From NCBI GenBank assembly GCA_903891375.1, contig CAITEL010000126.1:1-12864 (forward strand): a stretch of 12,864 bases of DNA. The letters run 5' to 3'. Below the pieces are notes generated by a model, which worked only from the letters and a program-made list of their open reading frames with translations, was not told the origin of the DNA and made no database searches. Of this stretch, positions 1-7,310 are shown one piece after another. The DNA comes from an uncultured Neisseriaceae bacterium. GTDB taxonomy: Bacteria; Pseudomonadota; Gammaproteobacteria; Burkholderiales; UBA11063. The translations under genes and the position numbers were made by a program. Within the stretch, counting starts at the first letter, position 1. The number at the start of each line of letters is the position of its first letter.

Positions 1-31
1 GCGGAATCTTTCTGCACTTTACCGACCCTTC
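1..31. other. Possible foreign junction inside carB
   Basis: Homology to carbamoyl-phosphate synthase is convincing up to the codons for PVQK (about position 31), where members of the family continue into a conserved Gly-Gly-Gln segment. The bases beyond it encode nothing similar in any of the three frames I could read. This stretch is about half G+C, while the adjoining carB sequence is clearly AT-rich. Read on the minus strand it begins GGGTCGGTAAAG, and on the plus strand bases 1-15 can fold into a 6-bp hairpin with one G-U pair. These traits would fit the end of an inserted mobile element, but I recognise no family and only 31 bases are visible. Confidence 0.3.
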
Positions 32-1902
32 TGTACTGGCAAAAAATCTAAAATATCTTGCACTCTTTCTAAAGATAATGGCTCAAAATATAAACGGTCT
101 GATTCATCATAATCGGTTGACACCGTCTCTGGATTAGAATTTATTATAATAACCTCACGGTTGGCTTGCCTAAATTCTCTAGATAGATTAACAGTACACC
201 AATCAAATTCAACCGACGAGCCTATAGAATATGGCCCAGAACCAATGATACACAGGTTATTTTTGGATGGTTCAATATCGTGACTTTGCCCATGATAAGT
301 TAAATATAAATAATTAGTTTGGGCTTCAAATTCACCTGCTAATGTATCAATTTGTTTAATTTTAGGTAGCATATTTAATGATATTCTTAATTGTCTAACC
401 TCGGTTTCTGTTTTATGTAATAATTTAGCTAAGGTTAAATCACTAAAACCTAATTGCTTTGCTCTTAATAATTGATGATTGGTAAGTATGGTAAGCACTG
501 ATAATTCTTTAGCATATAAAGCTATTTCTTGAACCTGTGTTAAAAACCAATAATCAATTCTAGATAAATTATGCGCTTGGGCCAAATCACCATCATTATA
601 AAACCATTGAAATAAAGCAAAAATACGTCTATCCGTCGCAAATTCTATTTCATTTTTTATGTTCTGAATTACCCATGGGTAATCATATAAACTAGAAGCC
701 CCTATATTTAACATCTGAATTGCTTTTTGTAGTGCTTCGGGAAATGTTCGACCGATACCCATTGCCTCACCAACACTCTTCATTTCTGTACCAATCGTAC
801 GCTCAGCTAGTTGTAACTTATGCGTATCCCAACGTGGTATCTTTACCACCACATAATCTAATGCAGGTTCAAAAAACGCAGTAGTTTTTTTTGTAACTTG
901 ATTTTTTAGTTCGTGAAGTAAATACCCCAAACAAATTTTTGCAGCCACAAAGGCTAATGGATAACCAGTGGCTTTTGAGGCTAATGCACTTGAACGTGAT
1001 AAGCGAGGATTCATTTCAATCACACGATAGTCACCATTTACTGGATTAACTGAAAATTGAATATTACACTCACCAATAATATTAAAAATTGCCGCACAAC
1101 GCAATGATATATCTCGTAATAGTTGGTGTTCCTGATTATTTAGCGTTTGTGCTGGAGCAATTACAATGCTCTCCCCTGTATGTACTCCCATTGGATCTAG
1201 GTTTTCCATATTGCAAATTGTCAACGAATTACCAGCCATGTCACGAACTATTTCATATTCAAATTCTTTCCAACCAACTAAGTATTCTTCTACTAAAATT
1301 TGTGGCGCACCTGATAATGCTTGTGCTACCTTTTCTTTTAACTCAATTTCATCATTAACCCGACAAGAACCAAGACCACCTAAAGAAAATCCAGAACGTA
1401 TCATTACTGGGTAACCAATATTTCTAGCATATGTCACAGCTTCACCAATGCTTATAGCTAATTTACTCATTGGAGTTTTTATCTCATTAGCCTCTAAGAT
1501 ATCACGAAACAATCCGCGATCTTCTGTATTATCAATCGCCTCAATTGAAGAACCAAGAACCACAACACCAAACTTGCCAAGCACTCCAGATTTATATAAT
1601 TCTAAACCTAAATTAAGAGCTGTTTGCCCACCAAAGCCTAAGGCTATTGCATCAATTTTTTCTTTTTCGATAATTTCAGTTACATATTTAACCTCTAATG
1701 GTACAAAATAAATTTCATCGGCCATAGATTTATCGGTTTGTACTGTTGCAATATTTGGATTAACCAAAACCGTTTTTAACCCCTCCTCTTTAAAGGCTTT
1801 TATAGCTTGTGAACCAGAATAATCAAACTCTCCAGCTTGTCCAACACGTAAACCACCTGAGCCAAGAATTAATACATTTTTAAATTTGATGGTTTTATTC
1901 AT
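19..1902 (-). CDS. carB: Carbamoyl-phosphate synthase large subunit, truncated (N-terminal 627 residues)
   Basis: The large subunit makes carbamoyl phosphate from bicarbonate, two ATP and ammonia delivered by CarA, feeding pyrimidine and arginine synthesis in the cytoplasm. Visible parts are a nucleotide-fold start (GQAGEFDYSG near residue 22), an ATP-grasp domain (about 125-395) with VMIRSGFSLGGLGS and the metal/ATP motif EMNPRLSRSSALASKATGYP, the helical oligomerisation domain (about 400-540), and the start of the second half (GSGPYSIGSSVEFDWC, then NPETVSTDYDESDRLYFEP). The family is usually about 1060-1080 aa. This frame stops with TAA after VQKGR, in the middle of the second pre-ATP-grasp fold, so the second ATP-grasp and the allosteric domain are missing. 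The stop is not at the domain boundary used by naturally split CarB proteins. Its ATG overlaps the carA stop (ATGA). Phrases such as GWKEFEYEIVRD and NMENLDPMGVHTGES resemble CAD-type synthetases more than E. coli CarB. Identity is certain; whether it is a pseudogene is not. Confidence 0.9.
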   Translation of the reverse strand: MNKTIKFKNVLILGSGGLRVGQAGEFDYSGSQAIKAFKEEGLKTVLVNPNIATVQTDKSMADEIYFVPLEVKYVTEIIEKEKIDAIALGFGGQTALNLGLELYKSGVLGKFGVVVLGSSIEAIDNTEDRGLFRDILEANEIKTPMSKLAISIGEAVTYARNIGYPVMIRSGFSLGGLGSCRVNDEIELKEKVAQALSGAPQILVEEYLVGWKEFEYEIVRDMAGNSLTICNMENLDPMGVHTGESIVIAPAQTLNNQEHQLLRDISLRCAAIFNIIGECNIQFSVNPVNGDYRVIEMNPRLSRSSALASKATGYPLAFVAAKICLGYLLHELKNQVTKKTTAFFEPALDYVVVKIPRWDTHKLQLAERTIGTEMKSVGEAMGIGRTFPEALQKAIQMLNIGASSLYDYPWVIQNIKNEIEFATDRRIFALFQWFYNDGDLAQAHNLSRIDYWFLTQVQEIALYAKELSVLTILTNHQLLRAKQLGFSDLTLAKLLHKTETEVRQLRISLNMLPKIKQIDTLAGEFEAQTNYLYLTYHGQSHDIEPSKNNLCIIGSGPYSIGSSVEFDWCTVNLSREFRQANREVIIINSNPETVSTDYDESDRLYFEPLSLERVQDILDFLPVQKGR

Positions 1903-2975
1903 AACTGTTGTGCCTCTTCTAACTTACTTATAAATTGTTTAAAAAAGAAAAATGTATCATGTGGCCCTGGTGCCGCCTCAGGATGAAATTGTACCGATGC
2001 AAATGCTTTTGTTTTGTGGATAATACCCGCTACTGTACTATCATTAATATTACGATAGTTTACCATCCAATCAGGTGGTAATGTAGTATCATCAATTGCA
2101 TAACCATGATTTTGACTAGTTAAGTAACAATGCTGACTAAATAAATCCATACATGGTTGGTTCTGTCCCCTATGCCCAAATTTTAATTTATATGTATTCG
2201 CCCCAACTGCTAATGCCATTAATTGCGAACCTAAACATATACCATAGATTGGTTTATCTTGTTGTAGTGCTTTTTGTAAGATGGTAATTGTAGTAGTACA
2301 TTGCTTCGGGTCTCCTGGCCCATTAGATAGAAACACCCCATCGTATTCATCATTTAAATAATCATAACTAAACGGCACTACTTTAACTGTGGTGTCAAAC
2401 TTTAATAAGTTTCGCAAAATATTTTCTTTACTACCACAATCAACTAAAATCACTTTATGTTTACCATTACCATGCACTGTAGCTTTTCTACAACTAACTT
2501 CTTCTACCCAGTTTATTGCCATACTATCTGGAAATTTTGATGGCACAGTATCATCATAAACAAAAGCCCCATTAATTACCCCATACTCACGAATTACTTT
2601 AGTTAAAGCACGTGTGTCAATACCTAATATTATGGGCGTATTTTCAACTTTTAACCAATCAAAAAATGATTTAACACTTGCATAATGCTGTGGTGTGTCA
2701 TATGTTGTTTGACAAATTACGCCTTTAACATGGATTTTTTTGGATTCCCAATTATCTCCATTACTTACCCCATAATTACCAATAATAGGAAAGGTAAAGG
2801 TTAAAATCTGCCCACTGTATGATGGATCTGTTAAGGTTTCCTCATAGCCTGTCATACCCGTATTAAATACTACTTCACCAAAAGTAGTAGATTGTTGCCA
2901 TGCGGGGGCCACCCCATAAAACACAGCGCCATTTTCTAAAACTAGTTTTGCTGGAATTAAACTATCTTTAAGCAT
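1899..2975 (-). CDS. carA: Carbamoyl-phosphate synthase small subunit (glutaminase)
   Basis: CarA hydrolyses glutamine and channels ammonia to CarB. The 358-aa length is close to normal for the family. Residues about 8-140 form the small-chain N-terminal domain (FGEVVFNTGMTGYEETLTDP). Residues about 170-350 form a class I glutamine amidotransferase domain with the nucleophile in GICLGSQ (Cys247) and the His331/Glu333 pair in QFHPEAAPGPHD, so the catalytic triad is intact. The residue after GICLG is Ser where E. coli has His; this is a known variable position and not evidence of inactivity. The segments FGHRGQNQPC and LTSQNHGYAID resemble the CAD-type small domain. The ATG is preceded by AGGGTAAG about 5-12 nt upstream. 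It lies 11 nt after pyrE and overlaps carB by 4 nt, which points to one transcript with translational coupling. Confidence 0.96.
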   Translation of the reverse strand: MLKDSLIPAKLVLENGAVFYGVAPAWQQSTTFGEVVFNTGMTGYEETLTDPSYSGQILTFTFPIIGNYGVSNGDNWESKKIHVKGVICQTTYDTPQHYASVKSFFDWLKVENTPIILGIDTRALTKVIREYGVINGAFVYDDTVPSKFPDSMAINWVEEVSCRKATVHGNGKHKVILVDCGSKENILRNLLKFDTTVKVVPFSYDYLNDEYDGVFLSNGPGDPKQCTTTITILQKALQQDKPIYGICLGSQLMALAVGANTYKLKFGHRGQNQPCMDLFSQHCYLTSQNHGYAIDDTTLPPDWMVNYRNINDSTVAGIIHKTKAFASVQFHPEAAPGPHDTFFFFKQFISKLEEAQQL

Positions 2976-2986
2976 GTTTTCTTACC

Positions 2987-3577
2987 CTATAATTTTATTG
3001 AATTAAGCGCTAGTGTTTTCTCGTCACTTGTAATTTTGTTGGCAGAATAAAGCACCTCTATAATTTGGTATAAATCCATAACCCCATGCACCTTATATCC
3101 CATATTTTCTAGCAACTCTTTACCACCTTGATTGCGTTCAATTAAAATGCATATATCTTTAACTTCTAATCTAAAATCTTCTAACACTGCAGTTGTTTCT
3201 AAAATACTGGCACCAGTGGTAACCACATCTTCAATTAACACTACCGATTGATTTGGAGAAAATACTCCTTCAAGGATTTTTTTAGTGCCGTAATCCTTTG
3301 TTTCTTTACGTTTTAATAACATTGGAATACTATTTGTATACGCAATGGCACTAGCAAAAGTTAATGCTGAGTACGGAACACCACAAATCAAATCATACGT
3401 TAACCCCTCTAATAATTGATTAAACCGTGTACAAATTTCTTTAAAAATACTCGGGTATGAGATAGATGTGCGGATATCTGCATAAATATAGGATTTCTTT
3501 CCTGATTTTAAAGTAAATTCTCCAAATTTGATCATTTGATTATCAAAAAGGGCCAAAATTAGTTGAGTATTATCCAT
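2987..3577 (-). CDS. pyrE: Orotate phosphoribosyltransferase, UMPS-like type
   Basis: This enzyme joins orotate to PRPP to make orotidine 5'-phosphate, the fifth step of UMP synthesis. The 196-aa protein has the OPRT start KFGEFTLKSGKKS (17-29), the catalytic lysine loop KRKETKDYGTKK (89-100) and the PRPP-binding motif VVLIEDVVTTGAS (112-124). CGVPYSAL, IPMLLKRKETKDYGTK and the short C-terminus resemble the OPRT half of eukaryotic UMP synthase more than E. coli PyrE; no decarboxylase domain follows. I chose ATG at 3577 over the in-frame GTG at 3586. AAGGTG at 3586-3591 sits 8-10 nt before the ATG, but touches the GTG and so could not serve it. It is the first structural gene after the attenuator and is 11 nt from carA. 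Confidence 0.95.
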   Translation of the reverse strand: MDNTQLILALFDNQMIKFGEFTLKSGKKSYIYADIRTSISYPSIFKEICTRFNQLLEGLTYDLICGVPYSALTFASAIAYTNSIPMLLKRKETKDYGTKKILEGVFSPNQSVVLIEDVVTTGASILETTAVLEDFRLEVKDICILIERNQGGKELLENMGYKVHGVMDLYQIIEVLYSANKITSDEKTLALNSIKL

Positions 3578-3585
3578 ATGTAGCA

Positions 3586-3591
3586 CACCTT
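3586..3591 (-). promoter_or_regulatory. pyrE: Ribosome binding site of pyrE
   Basis: The minus strand reads AAGGTG here, 8 nt before the ATG at 3577. It decides that ATG rather than the overlapping GTG at 3586 is the start. It lies directly after the U-tract of the leader terminator, so initiation at pyrE is possible only on transcripts that pass the terminator. Confidence 0.7.
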
Positions 3592-3617
3592 AAAAAAACT
3601 CACCTAAAAAGGTGAGT
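3592..3617 (-). terminator. Intrinsic terminator in the pyr leader (attenuator)
   Basis: On the minus strand ACTCACCT (3617-3610) pairs with AGGTGAGT (3605-3598) around a TTTT loop. The 8-bp stem is followed at once by a run of six more T residues. The hairpin ends 14 nt before the pyrE ATG and lies upstream of the whole pyrE-carA-carB operon, so it cannot be the terminator of a preceding structural gene. The stop codon of the leader ORF (3600-3602) is inside the 3' arm, so a ribosome finishing the leader would keep the hairpin from forming. This is the arrangement of E. coli pyrBI attenuation; that it responds to UTP is inferred. Confidence 0.85.
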
Positions 3618-3755
3618 GAAATAATAGAAATTGGAGAATTTTGTTTTGATTTTGTTCGAATATTGTTCGAATATAAAAAATGTATATACATTCACATTTA
3701 AAATGGGATGCTTAACGAGAGTATTTATTGAATAAGGGCTGTTTTTTTGTTTCAT
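3600..3755 (-). CDS. Leader peptide of the pyrE-carAB operon (51 aa)
   Basis: An ATG at 3755 opens a 51-codon frame, beginning MKQKNSPYSINTL and ending FYYFTHLFR, that stops with TGA inside the 3' arm of the attenuator hairpin. An open frame this long is not expected by chance in DNA this AT-rich. The peptide has no recognisable domain and, as for E. coli pyrL, probably matters only because it is translated. There is no clear Shine-Dalgarno before the ATG, which is the main weakness. A second, shorter frame (ATG at 3691, TAA at 3590-3592, 33 codons) also crosses the hairpin; if that one were used, the ribosome would still break the stem. The presumed role is coupling of ribosome position to RNA polymerase pausing at U-rich sites. 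Confidence 0.6.
   Translation of the reverse strand: MKQKNSPYSINTLVKHPILNVNVYTFFIFEQYSNKIKTKFSNFYYFTHLFR
3652..3692 (-). promoter_or_regulatory. Candidate polymerase pause region in the pyr leader
   Basis: Reading the minus strand, a 14-bp palindrome AATGTATATACATT (3692-3679) is followed at once by a T-run (to 3675), which is a weak hairpin plus U-run. Then come two tandem copies of an 11-bp unit (plus strand ttgttcgaata at 3652-3662 and 3663-3673), each containing the palindrome TTCGAA. In RNA the two UUCGAA copies can pair with each other as a 6-bp hairpin with a 5-nt loop. All of this lies inside the leader ORF and upstream of the terminator, where attenuation by UTP-dependent pausing would need a pause. 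The pausing role is inference. Confidence 0.45.
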
Positions 3756-3793
3756 ATTTAATTTGATTTATAAAAGGTTCAAATTAAGTATGT

Positions 3794-3802
3794 ATTGTAT
3801 CA
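3794..3802 (-). promoter_or_regulatory. Extended -10 promoter for the pyr operon
   Basis: The minus strand reads TGATACAAT, a TGn extended -10 with five of six matches in the hexamer. There is no good -35 at 16-18 bp, which the TG extension could compensate for. Transcription would begin near 3787, about 30 nt before the leader ATG. It is the best candidate but not the only AT-rich possibility. Confidence 0.45.
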
Positions 3803-3841
3803 TAAAAGTCTATTTAAAATGTTATAATTAGAATTAATTAA

Positions 3842-3871
3842 TTGACAAATCAAATTAAAGTAGTTTAAAAT
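3842..3871 (+). promoter_or_regulatory. Sigma-70 promoter for the plus-strand chitinase gene
   Basis: A perfect -35 hexamer TTGACA (3842-3847) is followed after 18 bp by TAAAAT (3866-3871), a five-of-six -10. Transcription would begin near 3879, giving a leader of about 30 nt before the ATG at 3909, with GGAG at 3897-3900 as ribosome binding site. The promoter is divergent from the pyr promoter, with about 40 bp between the two core elements. Confidence 0.7.
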
Positions 3872-3908
3872 CTATGTAGATTGCTCTAAATTTTTTGGAG
3901 ATTAAAAA

Positions 3909-6900
3909 ATGAAAAAACAATATTTTGGCACATTTTGTCTCACATTTTTATTTGGAATATTAGCATCCTGTGGTGGAAGTAGTGGTTCAACAAGTAGTAG
4001 TACACCCAATACTAACCCAAACACTAACACATCATTAATCTCAAGTACTCAGCAAATTCATACCCCTGCATCAATTAGCACAAAGAATAGTGTAGCCGAT
4101 AATAAATTGAGGGAAAAAACCAGTTTAATAAGTACTACCCCTCAAATAAATAATTCTTGCTTTCAACTACAAAACATGGGTAATCAACAAAATTATAAAA
4201 CAGTAATAAATTCATCAGAATGGTGGTCAACCGCCCAATTAGTATTTAGTGTTAAAAACACTTGTAGTACTGGACAAGGTGGTGATATTGATGTTGTTAT
4301 CACTGGTTTTAAAATAAATAACTCTCCCGTCACATCTAGTGGAGAAATCGCCCAAACTGGTAGTCCATGGATGACCACAACTGGATTAAGTACAGGTAAT
4401 GGTAATAGTGTTATCCATATTGTCGCACCTAATTGCGATGGTGATTACTGCTCTTGGGCACAAGTACCACCAAATGGTGTAAACACATATACAGTGAACA
4501 CATCATTGGGAAGTGCAATAACTTCGGCAACAGTTGACTCAATAGTAATAGGTGGCGACACTCCGCCGCCACCACCACCACCACCGCCTCCACCTGTTGA
4601 GTCTGGTAGTATTAAACTTAGTTTGAATGGTGGTAATCTAAACGAAATTTGTACTTCACTAAAGAGTTGTAATATAACTATAGTGCTAAATGGTTCAGGA
4701 CTAACATCTCTTCAATCATTTACATATAACCCTTATAATAATTTATCTCAATCAATAACTATTACAAACCTTAATGCAGGACAGTATAATTTTTCTGTTA
4801 TTGAATCAAGTTTACCAAATAATACACAATATGTAATTTCTGCAAACCCAATCTCGGTTTTAGCCAGTCAAACTGCACAAGAAAATATTGCATTTAATTA
4901 TAGTAAACCACAACCAAGTAAATATGGTAATGTTGTTATTGCCCTTGCAAATATAAATAACGTATCTGATTTCAATATCCTCAAAACTATAACAAATATG
5001 CAAATTAATCTAACTGATGCCACAACAGGCTCCACAAAATATAGCACAATTAGTATGGGTGGTAGCGTAAAATTTGACAATCTACTCGCAACTGACTCTT
5101 ATTTTGTAACAATTGAGGGAATAGGAGATCCACTACAAGGAATCTATTACTCGCTTCACAATACGCCAGTTAGCATAGTTGCAGGGCAAACGAATAACCA
5201 AACTGTTAACTATACTAAAGTTCTAAGTGGTCTAACTTCCGTAGCATTTAACGTAGCTGGCTTACCAGCTGGCAGTAAACCAACTGTACAATTTGCAGAT
5301 GTTACAGCTAATTTTAAGTATCAAATTGATAATTTAGTTAGTAGCAACTACACATTTATAGCATCCGATACCGTAGTTGCAACCCCAAGTGCGGTAGCAG
5401 GTTATAGAACACCTTCAGTGCAAACCATTTCATCTAATGTTGACAGTGTTGACTTTATTTATACCAAAGGTGTAGTTACTGCTGGAACATTTGATTATAT
5501 CGCTCCATTTAAAGATTATAATAATAAAGTAACTTTAAGTGTACAAGGTATTGCAACTGGTAAGAGCTTAACTTTTGTATCTAATTTTAACCCTGCTGCT
5601 GGTTGGGGTAATTGTTTTGGTGGTTCATACCCAAGTATTACAACAACCAGTTCTGGAAATAAATACACTACAACCATGACAGGAACTTTTAATTTTAATA
5701 ACACAAGTTGTGATGTAATGGGAACCAATTCTGGAGCATCAATAATAATGCCTGGTGTTACTGACCCTATCGTATATTCTATTATAGTGGATAATCAACC
5801 TTTATCAATGGCACAACCGTGTAGCGCTACTCAATGCCAAGATCCTGGTAATGGTTTTGCTAATATTGGATATTATGCTGAATGGTCCGTATGGGGCCGC
5901 CAATATAATCCGTATAATATTCCATTTAATAGCATCAATGAAGTAATTTTTGCTTTCATTGGATTTGACCCAGCAACAGGTAATATAAAATCACTGGATG
6001 CGTCTGCTGATAGCTGGGGATTTAGTGCAATTACACGCGCTACATTCCAATATCCATACTTGCACGCCAAATTATCATTTGGTGGTTGGACTAATAACGG
6101 AATAACAACTGCACCAATGTTTATGCAATTAGCATCCAGCACAACCAGTATGCAAAATTTTGCCAATCAATCCATCGCTTTAATGCGAGCTAGTAATTTC
6201 GATGGTATTGATATTGATTGGGAATGGTGGTCTGATTATACGAACAATCAAGCTCCAGCAAAACAATCTTTGGCATTTTTCACGATCTTAAATCAAGCCC
6301 TTAGCCAAGCGAGTAAACAAGATGGCAAACAGTACACTCTAACTCTTGCGGTTAATGGTGGACGAGATAGAGTTATGGCATTGCAAGATACCACTAACAA
6401 TCCTAATGCTATATCTAATTATTGGGCTCAGGTATCTAAACTGGTTAATAGCATAAATATTATGAGTTATGACTATCATGGTGGCTTCGAAGTAAGCTCA
6501 GCCGCATATTTTCAAGCCAATTATGCATTTTCAAATATTCCTGCTGGTATTATGGTTGGCCAAGATACTGGTTGGTCCATCCAAGATTCAGTTAATGCTT
6601 ATAAAAATCAGGGTATGGCCCCATCACAGTTAGTCGTAGGTATTCCACTTTATGCCAGAACTATGGCGGTTAGTTCCACCACTAATGGCGGATTATTTCA
6701 AACTATTACTGGAACTGGTTATGGTGACTATGAAGGTGGGATTCTTGATTATAAATGTTTAATAAACCCTGTAAATAACCCTGTAACAGGATGTGGTAGT
6801 GCAAATCCTATTGCTGGAATACAAAGTACTGTTTTTTATAATATCATTGCTACAGGCTCTGGGCTAAGTTTATTTAATACTTACGGAAAAGTAGCTATGC

Positions 6901-7088
6901 AACCGTGGGGATTTAGTGCACCCACAAATACATTTGTTAGTTATGATGATGTATGGTCTGCTACTGCAAAAGCGACTTATGTCACTAGTAACCATCTTGG
7001 TGGGACTATGTTTTGGGAATTAGATGGTGACACAACTAACCCTCAGACGTCAATTGTTCAAAATGTACAGAAAATATTAGCTAAATAA
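3909..7088 (+). CDS. Multi-module chitinase lipoprotein, single GH18 domain
   Basis: This 1059-aa exported protein should hydrolyse chitin. A type II signal peptide ends in LASC with Cys21 as lipidation site; Gly at +2 fits outer-membrane sorting by the E. coli rule. A Ser/Thr/Asn-rich linker (22-80) leads to a putative carbohydrate-binding module with paired Trp and Cys residues (about 85-215), then 11 consecutive prolines (219-229). Three beta-sandwich-like modules follow (about 232-333, 337-440, 441-520), then a further possible binding module with a Trp/Gly/Cys-rich patch (521-640). The catalytic domain (about 650-1059) has the GH18 markers SFGGW (723-727), DGIDIDWE (765-772; proton donor Glu772), MSYDYHGG (852-859) and MFWE (1034-1037), so it should be active. 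GGAG 8 nt before the ATG supports the start. It stands alone behind its own promoter and faces the second chitinase gene. The GH18 call is firm; chitin as substrate is very likely but not proven. Confidence 0.93.
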   Translation: MKKQYFGTFCLTFLFGILASCGGSSGSTSSSTPNTNPNTNTSLISSTQQIHTPASISTKNSVADNKLREKTSLISTTPQINNSCFQLQNMGNQQNYKTVINSSEWWSTAQLVFSVKNTCSTGQGGDIDVVITGFKINNSPVTSSGEIAQTGSPWMTTTGLSTGNGNSVIHIVAPNCDGDYCSWAQVPPNGVNTYTVNTSLGSAITSATVDSIVIGGDTPPPPPPPPPPPVESGSIKLSLNGGNLNEICTSLKSCNITIVLNGSGLTSLQSFTYNPYNNLSQSITITNLNAGQYNFSVIESSLPNNTQYVISANPISVLASQTAQENIAFNYSKPQPSKYGNVVIALANINNVSDFNILKTITNMQINLTDATTGSTKYSTISMGGSVKFDNLLATDSYFVTIEGIGDPLQGIYYSLHNTPVSIVAGQTNNQTVNYTKVLSGLTSVAFNVAGLPAGSKPTVQFADVTANFKYQIDNLVSSNYTFIASDTVVATPSAVAGYRTPSVQTISSNVDSVDFIYTKGVVTAGTFDYIAPFKDYNNKVTLSVQGIATGKSLTFVSNFNPAAGWGNCFGGSYPSITTTSSGNKYTTTMTGTFNFNNTSCDVMGTNSGASIIMPGVTDPIVYSIIVDNQPLSMAQPCSATQCQDPGNGFANIGYYAEWSVWGRQYNPYNIPFNSINEVIFAFIGFDPATGNIKSLDASADSWGFSAITRATFQYPYLHAKLSFGGWTNNGITTAPMFMQLASSTTSMQNFANQSIALMRASNFDGIDIDWEWWSDYTNNQAPAKQSLAFFTILNQALSQASKQDGKQYTLTLAVNGGRDRVMALQDTTNNPNAISNYWAQVSKLVNSINIMSYDYHGGFEVSSAAYFQANYAFSNIPAGIMVGQDTGWSIQDSVNAYKNQGMAPSQLVVGIPLYARTMAVSSTTNGGLFQTITGTGYGDYEGGILDYKCLINPVNNPVTGCGSANPIAGIQSTVFYNIIATGSGLSLFNTYGKVAMQPWGFSAPTNTFVSYDDVWSATAKATYVTSNHLGGTMFWELDGDTTNPQTSIVQNVQKILAK
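4563..4595 (+). repeat. CCN trinucleotide repeat encoding a polyproline linker
   Basis: Eleven CCN codons in a row (mostly CCA and CCG) encode Pro219-Pro229, joining the N-terminal binding module to the next domain. Runs like this can change length by replication slippage in 3-bp steps, which would alter linker length without breaking the frame. Confidence 0.9.
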
Positions 7089-7115
7089 TATTGAGTACGG
7101 AAAATATACTCAAAT

Positions 7116-7200
7116 AGATTCAAGATTCATGAAGGCGCCAAGCTACAACAACTACAGCTCGTAAGTACGTGGCTTGGCAACAAACATGGGACTTGAATCT
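7116..7200. other. Structured 85-nt inverted-repeat element, function unknown
   Basis: The segment folds end to end. AGATTCAAG (7116-7124) pairs with CTTGAATCT (7192-7200). After an A-A mismatch TTCATG (7126-7131) pairs with CATGGG (7185-7190) through two G-U pairs. An internal loop (AAGGC against AACAAA) follows, then GCCAAGCTAC (7137-7146) pairs with GTGGCTTGGC (7169-7178), leaving a 22-nt apical loop that may hold a small hairpin. It is richer in G+C than its flanks and is not followed by a T-run, so it is not a simple terminator. It could be a structured RNA at the 3' end of the chitinase transcript or a small REP/MITE-like mobile repeat. A weaker 7-bp hairpin sits just upstream (7091-7113). 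Confidence 0.6.
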
Positions 7201-7310
7201 GTGAATGGGTGTATACACTTCAAAAATAATCCTAGAAAGAGCATTAGATAACTAGATAACTGCTACTTAATGATATTGTAACATAATATCGTCATATTAA
7301 CGCAGAAATA

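Noticed and set aside
19..40. Programmed frameshift or intein explaining the carB stop
   Set aside because: Neither other frame continues CarB-like sequence, there is no slippery heptamer, and an intein would keep the frame open.
3578..3586. GTG start for pyrE at 3586, adding three residues
   Set aside because: The ribosome binding site AAGGTG at 3586-3591 overlaps this GTG, while it is well spaced for the ATG at 3577.
3652..3673. Tandem repeats as a CRISPR fragment
   Set aside because: Two 11-bp copies without spacers; CRISPR repeats are longer and separated by unique spacers.
3590..3691. A 33-codon alternative leader frame (ATG at 3691, stop at 3590-3592) crossing the whole terminator
   Set aside because: No ribosome binding site, shorter than the 51-codon frame, and preceded directly by a stop codon. 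Kept only as an alternative in the leader entry.
7091..7113. Hairpin TTGAGTA/TACTCAA as terminator of the plus-strand chitinase gene
   Set aside because: Only 7 bp, AT-rich and not followed by a T-run; the stem at 7311-7350 is far better.
7116..7200. Integron attC site
   Set aside because: The long imperfect hairpin is suggestive, but the ends lack the RYYYAAC and GTTRRRY core sites.
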